This document shows positions 56,861 through 64,000 of a stretch of DNA of 64,000 nt, in pieces. The DNA comes from Atherinomorus stipes (lineage: Eukaryota; Chordata; Actinopteri; Atheriniformes; Atherinidae): NCBI GenBank assembly GCA_023101725.1, contig JALJCO010007852.1, forward strand, positions 1 through 64,000, in the 5' to 3' direction. A program made the position numbers and the translations under genes. Numbering within the stretch: position 1 is the first letter of the stretch; every line of letters begins with the position of its first letter. The notes below the pieces were generated by a model that had not been told where the DNA came from, did no database searches, and was given only the letters and a program-made list of their open reading frames with translations.

Positions 56861-58152
56861 AGGGGCATTAGTTTGCTTAGTGGCAAAACCAGCTCTGGCT
56901 GTAACTAATGAGTGCGTTTGTGCTTGAAAGTTTACATACCCTTCAATTAAAATGGGACAAAAGTATTTTAATAATGAAAATTTTCTGAAGATCATGACAT
57001 TGATTTTGTATTGTGGTTCAACAGAATTATTAAAAACAACTAAACAAAAAAAATAAAACAAGCAAACAAGCATGCAACACTTTGAGACAATCACTGCAAT
57101 CAGGTGTTTTCTCCAATGTTCAATCAGACTTCTGCACTTGTTTACACGTATTTTGGTTCACTGTTCATGAGCAAGGTGCTTTAATTCGTCTGGGACAGTT
57201 TTGTTTGTTTGTTTGTTCGTTTTTTTAAAATTATATATAAAAAAAAATCAATATTTCATTTCGCTAAATTATAATTTAGTAATTTTTTTATTTATTATTA
57301 CTTTTTCAGTTTCATGTAATTTGAATAACTGTTTTGAATTTAGCTTTTTCTTTAATGGCAAACTGTAATTTTTTTATGTGAGATGAAGGCTTTTCAAATA
57401 AATCCCACTTTTTTTATTTGGAAATGTTTCATGACTACTGTTCAACTCTTCACGTGCATCTTTTCTCTGGTAGTTTGCTTTTATGGGACAGCAGAGAGCA
57501 GACATGTTGTGCAAACAGCCGCCACTGAACAGAGAGCAAAACGAGGCTGGAGGAAACCTGATCGCACCAGTTTCATATCTCCGCCACACAGAGAGCTGAT
57601 AAGCAGACGTTTGCAGTCATTGCTGCAGTAGAATCGATTTGAGACGCAGATCTCATGGACTAATAAACTGCTCTCTGCTATGGTTCTGGGTCAAACTGCT
57701 GCTGTGAACAGGACCAGAACTTTTCAAGTGAGTGTTTCCAAACACGGAGTAGATTGACCCATATGAATTTAATCTTTGATAATTAAGATTTTCCTTTTTT
57801 TCCTTTTTAATTTGGGCTGAGCCGTAGGTCCTTAATTGCCACTTCCAGTCGTGCATGTGCGTTCATGTCATTTCAGGGAGCTGTGTGTGTCCTGAACAGC
57901 CTGCAGAGTAATACCTCAGCGGTGGAGCAGCTGCATGGGCGGAAAAGAAATCCGGGGCTGCAGCTCCGGGCCATGCAGGGATTTCTTCACCGCACCGGCT
58001 TTGCTGTACGTGCACACACAACAGGGAAAATGATCCCTTGATGTGGCATGCCCAGTCTGTTGAATAGGATTGTTTTTAAAGAAAGAAAGTGGGAGCCACA
58101 TTTTTCAGTAACCTAATAATTACTGGTCTGATTTGCATATTGGGAGCGGGAT
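56861..58152. other. MITE remnant and unique-looking DNA; no gene
   Basis: 56,905-57,380 is similar to the Tc1-type MITE at 45 kb (AAGTTTACATACCCTTCAAT, CACTGCAATCAGGTGTTTTC). The rest shows no gene. Confidence 0.4.
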
Positions 58153-58158
58153 AGGAAT

Positions 58159-58211
<53 letters not shown>

Positions 58212-59339
58212 TTTTTTTTTTTAAATTAAAAATTTTTAAAATACCATTTCATATTTAGTGGGGGGGAAAGGGAGAAAGGAAAGGAAAAGGGGAAAAAATA
58301 AAAAGGGAAAAGGGGAGAGAGGAGAGGGAGGGGGAAGAGAGAGAGAAGAGAAAACATGAATCCACTTACACAGTCACTGGTACATCTGTACCGCGATCCC
58401 TAAACAACCAAGGTCTCTGTTGGAAAAAAAAACAAGAACCCATAGGAGACTGAGGGGGTAAATATCCTCAGAAATACAAACACACGCAGAAAAGGGGAAA
58501 AAGGAAAAACGAGGGAAAAGGGGAAGAGGAAAAAGGAAACCACCGAAATGAAAGAAGAGAAGAAGAGGAGGACGTATCGTATGGAAGGGGAGAAAGTGTC
58601 AGTGAAAAAAAAAAAAAAAGGGGGTGCGGTGGGGATAAGATAATGAAGCTGAGCGTCCTGTGCGAGGAGGAGGGAGAAGGCCGGGAGGGCGGCCCCCCCC
58701 GGCCCCCCCAAGCCCCCGAGCGGCCCCGACCCCCCCCACCCCCCCACAGAGAGGCCACACGCGCCGCGAGGGGGAGCAGCCGCAGCCCCCGCCGCCGGGG
58801 CCCCCGGGCCCGAGGGCCCGGGCCCAGCGGACCCAGACCCGCCGGGGCGCCGCGCGCCCCGGGCGCGGCGCCCCCCCGGGGCGGAGGCAGCGCCGGGCCC
58901 AAGGGCCCAGCGCCCCCCGGCCCCCCCCCCCCCCCCGGCGGCCCGCCCGACACCCACCCCCCAGGGGCCCCCCCCCCACGCCACGCCGCCCCGCGGGCCC
59001 ACCCCCCACCCACACCCCCCCACACCACCCCACCCCGGCCCCCCCCCCCCCCCCCCCCACCCCGCCCCCCCACCCCACCCACACACACCCACCCCACCCA
59101 CCCCCACCAAAAGCTGGAGAAAAAACCCACACCGACCCCCCCCCCACAAAGAGACACAAACCACAACAACAACAACACAACAACAACAACCAACACAAAA
59201 CACCCCCCCCGCGCGCCCCGCACCCAAAAAAACCCCAAAAAACAAAAAAAACCCCCCCCCCCCCCCAAACCCCCCGCCCCCCACCAACCCGCCGCCCCAC
59301 CCCACCGCAACGACACCCAAAAAGCCCGCCCAGAAACCC

Positions 59340-59346
59340 AGGGCCG

Positions 59347-59383
<37 letters not shown>

Positions 59384-59480
59384 ACCCCCCCCCCCCCCCC
59401 CACACACACCCACACCCCCCCCCCCCCCTCCCTCCCCCCCCCCCCCCCCCCCCCCTCCCCCCCCCCCCCCCCCCCCTCCC

Positions 59481-59523
<43 letters not shown>

Positions 59524-59553
59524 TCTAACACACACCCCCCCTCCCCCCACATC

Positions 59554-59600
<47 letters not shown>

Positions 59601-59680
59601 TTCCCCCCCCCCCCCCCCCTCCCCCCCCCCCCCCCCCCCCTCCCCCCCCCCCCCCCTCTCTCCCCCCTCCCTCCCTCCCT
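59340..59680. repeat. Poly(C)/CT low-complexity core
   Basis: Almost pure C with scattered T and A over more than 300 bp. No information can be read from it. Confidence 0.9.
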
Positions 59681-59916
59681 CCCTCCCTTCCTCCCCTCCC
59701 TCCCAACCATACCCACCCCACCCTCCCCCCCCTCCCCCTCCTCCCCCCCCCCCTTCCTTCACCTCCTCCCCCTTCCCCCCTCTCCTCCCCCTTCCCACCT
59801 TCCCTCCTTCTCTCTTTCTTCCTCATTCATTCTTTTCCCATATCCTCCCATCCCCTCCCCTCTCCCCTGCCCATGGTGTCTCGTGGCTGGGGGGGGGGCG
59901 GGGGGGCAAGCCCCCG

Positions 59917-59958
<42 letters not shown>

Positions 59959-60647
59959 ACGCAGGCCAGGCCAGGCCAGGCCAAGCCCAGCAGCCCCGAG
60001 ATACCAACCCAGCCAGTGACCGCTGCCGCCTCCCCCCCCCCCCGCCGCGGCCGGGGCATGGGGGCATCGGGGCCCTGGCCCCCCACCCCCCCTCTCCTCA
60101 CATGTGTGTAGTATGTAAGATGTGTGTAGGTGAAATGTAAAGTTAGGGGGGAGCTGGGGGGGGGGGAGGTGTGGCGGGGGGGGCCCCCCCCCCGACCTCC
60201 CTCCCCCCCCCCGCCCCGATGGTCCAATGATGGGTTGTGTTGTTTAATTATTTATTGGGGTTTTATTGGAGGGTAGGGTGGCTATAAAGGGGTAGGGGCC
60301 TCCCTCTTCCGTCCCTCACCCCCCCCCGCCCCCCCCCCCCCCTCCCCCCCCCACACTCTCGTGTGAGGCCCAAAGGGGGGGGGGGGTGGGGAGGGGAGGG
60401 GGAGGAGGGGGGGGGGCCAGGGGGAAAGGCGTTAGGATCCGGCCCCCCGAGCCCGGTCGCCCTAAGGCCCGGAGCCCCCCGGGCACCGCCGGCGGGGGCG
60501 GCCAGCAGCGGGGGCCGCCCGCCCGGCGGGGGGTCGACCACAGCGGCAGGCAGGGGAGGGGGGAGGGGGAAGGAAAGGGGGGGGGGGGGGGGACAGAGGA
60601 ACCGGCCACAGTCCCCGGAATCCCAAAGCCCCGAGCCAACCTGAATG

Positions 60648-60678
<31 letters not shown>

Positions 60679-60687
60679 CCCCCTCTC

Positions 60688-60723
<36 letters not shown>

Positions 60724-61659
60724 ACCCCCCCACCCCCCCCAACCACCACCCCCACCCAACCCCCCCCCCCCCCCCCCCACACCCCCCCCCCCCCACCCAC
60801 ACACACACGCACACACCCCCACACGCAACACAACCCACCCCATACAACAAAGGCGCCCGTCCGCAACACACCCACCGCCACCGCCCAAGGACCCCGCCCC
60901 CGCCCCACCCGCAACCACCCCGCACGACCCCCCCGGACACGCGGGCCAACCAGACCAAACCGCCAGAGGGACAAGCGCCAGCCGCCCCCGCCGAGAAGGC
61001 GGCAAGCCCCCGCAGTCCACAAGCCGGGACAACGAGTGAACCAAACCCCCAAACCCCAAAACCCGAAGCCACCCCAAACCCAAAACACCCGACAGCGACG
61101 CAGGCCCCGAGAACCCAAAAAACACAGGACGCCAGCGGGAGCGCCGGCGCCGCAACGCGACCCCAGGCAAGCACAGGCCCAAAGGACACCCCCCGCACAC
61201 ACCGCAGGCGAAACCCACACAACCCCCACCCCCCACCCGACACAAACACAAACCCACACCCCAACACACACACACACACAACACCACAACACACCACACA
61301 CACACACCCACAGGCCCCAGCCGCAGAACAAACAGGCCGAGGGGGGACCAGCCAGAAGAGGGCGCACGCCCCCCCGGCCCGGAGGACGGCGCCAACCCGG
61401 CCCCCGCCGCCGGGCCGGGCGGCCCCCCGGGCCAGGGGCCCCGCCCCCCCCCGCCGCGGGGCCCCCCGGCCCCCGCCGCCCCCCCCCCCCCCGCGGCCCC
61501 GCCGGGCCGCCCGGCCGCCGCCCGCGCCACGCCACGCCCCCGGCGCCCACCGCGACAGCCCGCCCGCCGGGGCAGCCCCACCGCCGAGACCGGGCCAAGC
61601 CCCAGGAACCCCCCACCGGCGGCCCAAAATCGAGAGCTGAACAAAGGGGGAGGGATAAA

Positions 61660-63420
61660 TAAAGAGGGGAGAGAGATAAAAATAAAGAATATAAATGAAG
61701 GTAAATTAAATTTATATTAAAAAATATTTATTTCTTAGAAAAAAAAAATATTTAATAATAAAGTAATTAATCAAAAATGTAATAATGGATGAGGAGTGAG
61801 GCGAAAAAACGAGGAACGAAAGGAAAGCAAAGAAAGAGGATAAAAATATAAAAAAGAAAAAAAATAAATTATTGAATAATAGATAACTATACATTGTTAT
61901 TGGTATGATTGAAAATTGAATTATATATTATGATATAGAAGAAGTTATGATAAAATAATTGAGGAAGAAAATAGAAGTGAGATGATGGGGAATTGATATT
62001 TTAGAAGATTTGAATAAATTTAAAATTTTTTGAAATAAGAAGTAAGTAATAAAAATTTAATTAGATTTTGTTCTTTTTTAATATTAACATTAATAATATC
62101 TGTTAAAATTTAAATTTTGTTAAAGAGGAAGGGAAAAATAGATAAGAAAGAGAGATAGATTAAGAATAACTATGAAGGAAAAAAAAAAATAATAGATGAG
62201 GGGTTAAAGTGTTTGAAAAATAAAGAAAGAGAAAATGGTTCTGAATGATGGTTAAATGATTGAAAGTAAAAAAATAAGAAAGGGAAAGGGAAGTGGAATA
62301 AAATAGAGAAAATGAATGAAAATTAAAGGTGGTTTAGATAATATGATAATAGGTAATAATATATTCAAAATTGAAAAAAATTTATTATATGAATAGAAAG
62401 ATAAAAAAAAAAAGGGGAAAGTAGAAAAAATAAAATAATGAAGGAAAGGATGAGGAAGAGAAGGGAGAGAGGTTGAAGTGGAATTGTTATTGAGATGGAA
62501 GAAGAAGGAAGGGGGGCTGGGTATGAAAAAAGGGGGGGACAAAGAATTTGTATTTATGATAAAAAAAAAAAAATAAAAAAATATAGAGAATAAAAATAAT
62601 AGAAGGAAAAAAGAAGATAGAAGGGAAATAAAAAAATAAAAGATGGGAGATAATTTTATTTATTTTTGAATTAAATTAAAAATATAAAGAGGTGTGTATG
62701 TTAATGTATGAATGGTAAATTGAAATGTTTTTTTTTTTATTTTTTTTTTAAAAAAGAAAGAGTTGATTTATAATAAGGGGGCATAGGATTTAGTAATAAG
62801 GGGGGATAGGATATGGTTGATTGATGGGGGAATATAAAGTAATTGGTTTTGGTGAGAAGTGTGAAAATTAAATATTTATCTGGGAGATATTGATTTTCTG
62901 GTTTTAATTAAGAAGTTATTTTGGTTGTTATTTTTTAATCTAATGGTAGATTTTTTAGGAATTTTTATCAGAAATGTTTTTATTTTTTTTGTAATTTAGT
63001 TAATATATGAGTGTTTTTGGTGATTATGTTTTTTATAATTTTTTTTTATTTAGGTTTTTCGTTCTTTTTTTTTTTGGAAGGAATAATTTTTTATTTTTCC
63101 TAATCTGGAGGAAGGTTGTTTTAAATTATTCTCTTAAAACGAATGATAGAGTGGATCATTGTTGGAATATGTTCTTGACTTAGGGTGATATATGTGGGGG
63201 TTGAGTTATTATATAATAAAGAAAGGAAGGGAAAAAGAGGGGGAGGATGGGGAGGAGGAGATGAAATTTATTTGGTTATTTGCTAGATTTTTTACAATGC
63301 TATTATGGTGAAAAAGAAATAAAAAAAAGGAAAAAAATTAAAATAAAATAATAATGCTGTTATAACATTCATTATAAAATACAATCCTAAAAATGAAAAA
63401 TAGGAGGGATGAAGGGGATA
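61660..63420. other. C-depleted AT/G stretch at the 5' side of the second element
   Basis: On the plus strand C is nearly absent: by hand count 13 in 61,921-63,060. G stays common, so the two strands differ sharply. It adjoins the T-poor, C-rich part. No gene. A short GC-rich island (63,440-63,500) follows. Confidence 0.75.
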
Positions 63421-63544
63421 GAGTCACACGCCAAACTATTCCCGCCGGAGCCGGGGGGCCCGGCGGCGCGGCGCCCCGGGGCGGGGCGGCCGGCGCAGGG
63501 AGGAAAGAAAAAAAAAAAGGGAAAAAAAAAAGGACAGGAATGTT

Positions 63545-64000
63545 AATGAAAGACGATTTTCCACAAATGTGAATAATGGGGAGGTTCTTTCCATAATGTT
63601 GTAAATCTACTTTATGACCCTGAAAGAACAAGAACAAACTCGATAAATATTTGTTTATGATGCCCCTTGAGTATTCTCAGAAATGAACAAATGTGTAAAA
63701 GATGAGCAGAGAAGTGACTGATGGAGACAGATGCGATAAATGTCTTGAGGCTTCAGTTTTTCACATCAACCAAACACTTTGCTTGTTATTGACATCCTGC
63801 AAACCCAGCTGTTTGTTTGGTCTGAGTTTGCCTCCCAATGAAATTTCCCACAAACAGGTACACAGATGTTGTGTGAACAGCTGTGCAAATAATGAAGCCA
63901 GCTGCCAGCAACAGCTTTGCTGGATTTAGACATATTTTAACGTAAGTTGAGCAACTTCATGACAGACAACTGCTGAACAGCCGCCATGAAATCAAAACAT
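63545..64000. other. No gene seen
   Basis: Ordinary composition resumes exactly after the flanking repeat. A short open frame at 63,702-63,929 has no recognisable motif. Confidence 0.4.

Larger units (their letters stand above)
58161..63535 (-). mobile_element. Second, longer member of the G-rich retroposed family
   Basis: Minus-strand element that begins on the left with about 50 T (its poly(A) tail) and is flanked by AGGAATGTT (58,153-58,161 and 63,536-63,544). Its 3' part matches 19.94-20.2 kb (CCAACAGAGACCTTGGTTGT, TTAGGGATCGCGGTACAGAT, GTAAGTGGATTCATG). Its C-rich plus strand (58.65-61.63 kb) is the complement of a G-rich, A-poor sense strand with the same order of words as the first element (for example GGCAGCGCCGGGCCCAAGGG at 58,885). 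It is longer at the 5' side, as expected if the other copy is 5'-truncated. Homopolymer runs are extreme, so assembly error cannot be excluded. Open frames inside are artefacts. Confidence 0.65.

Noticed and set aside
58400..60111. Open frames of 337-483 codons in the poly(C)/poly(G) region
   Set aside because: Low-complexity poly-Pro or poly-Gly products in all frames; products of homopolymers.
60263..61644. Open frames of 200-454 codons on both strands
   Set aside because: Same hypermutated core; no motif, no start context, overlapping frames on both strands.
61660..63420. Short Phe/Ser-rich minus-strand frames
   Set aside because: Translation of C-poor low-complexity DNA.

Overview
The window looks like a repeat-dense stretch of a teleost (ray-finned fish) genome. 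The evidence is the mobile-element mix: Tc1-like elements, Ty3/gypsy, L2 and L1 LINEs, and many fold-back or hAT-like MITEs. Short phase-1 introns and vertebrate GAPR-1/GLIPR2-type CAP genes agree with this. There are no operons, and most of the sequence is not host coding. The species cannot be named from sequence alone.

Layout. 1-2.6 kb: a minus-strand Ty3/gypsy relic interrupted by a decayed Tc1 element. 3-7.4 kb: MITEs and fragments of a LINE and a Tc1 element. 7.4-15.6 kb (minus): three tandem CAP units. Splice phases and spacing suggest they form one gene for a predicted 506-aa triple-CAP protein. Only the first unit has a TATA promoter; the other two have a splice acceptor and a 60-bp linker exon in its place. 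16.5-20.4 kb: a G-rich retroposed sequence with a poly(A) tail and a perfect 16-bp target-site duplication. 20.4-26 kb: a duplicated block and MITEs. 26.0-32.8 kb: an almost intact 5.8-kb L1 inserted in an L2, with its target-site duplication. 33-38 kb: MITEs. 38.9-39.8 kb (minus): a fourth, single-unit CAP gene whose flanks match those of the triple gene. 40-54 kb: nested MITEs, plus a minisatellite that grew from a transposase fragment. 54.5-56.9 kb: two LINE remnants. 58.2-63.5 kb (minus): a second, longer and more diverged member of the G-rich family, also flanked by a short direct repeat. The last 460 bp are ordinary unique-looking DNA.

Main discovery. The G-rich element at 16.53-20.40 kb carries two copies of a 265-bp hAT-type MITE in opposite orientation. 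An unmodified copy lies at 52,205-52,469 with an 8-bp target-site duplication and a paralogous empty site. Against that copy, both G-rich copies differ almost only by A-to-G on the plus strand, whichever way the MITE faces. By hand count, about 68 of 76 differences in the first copy are A-to-G. Inverted MITE arms in one transcript would fold into double-stranded RNA. The element has a poly(A) tail and a target-site duplication. Together these suggest an ADAR-type hyper-edited RNA that was reverse-transcribed into the genome.

Host biology. The CAP units keep all four residues of the GAPR-1 tetrad and lack a signal peptide, so intracellular or Golgi-peripheral CAP proteins are expected. The linker exon seems to have been recruited from the promoter-proximal 5' UTR exon when the unit was duplicated.
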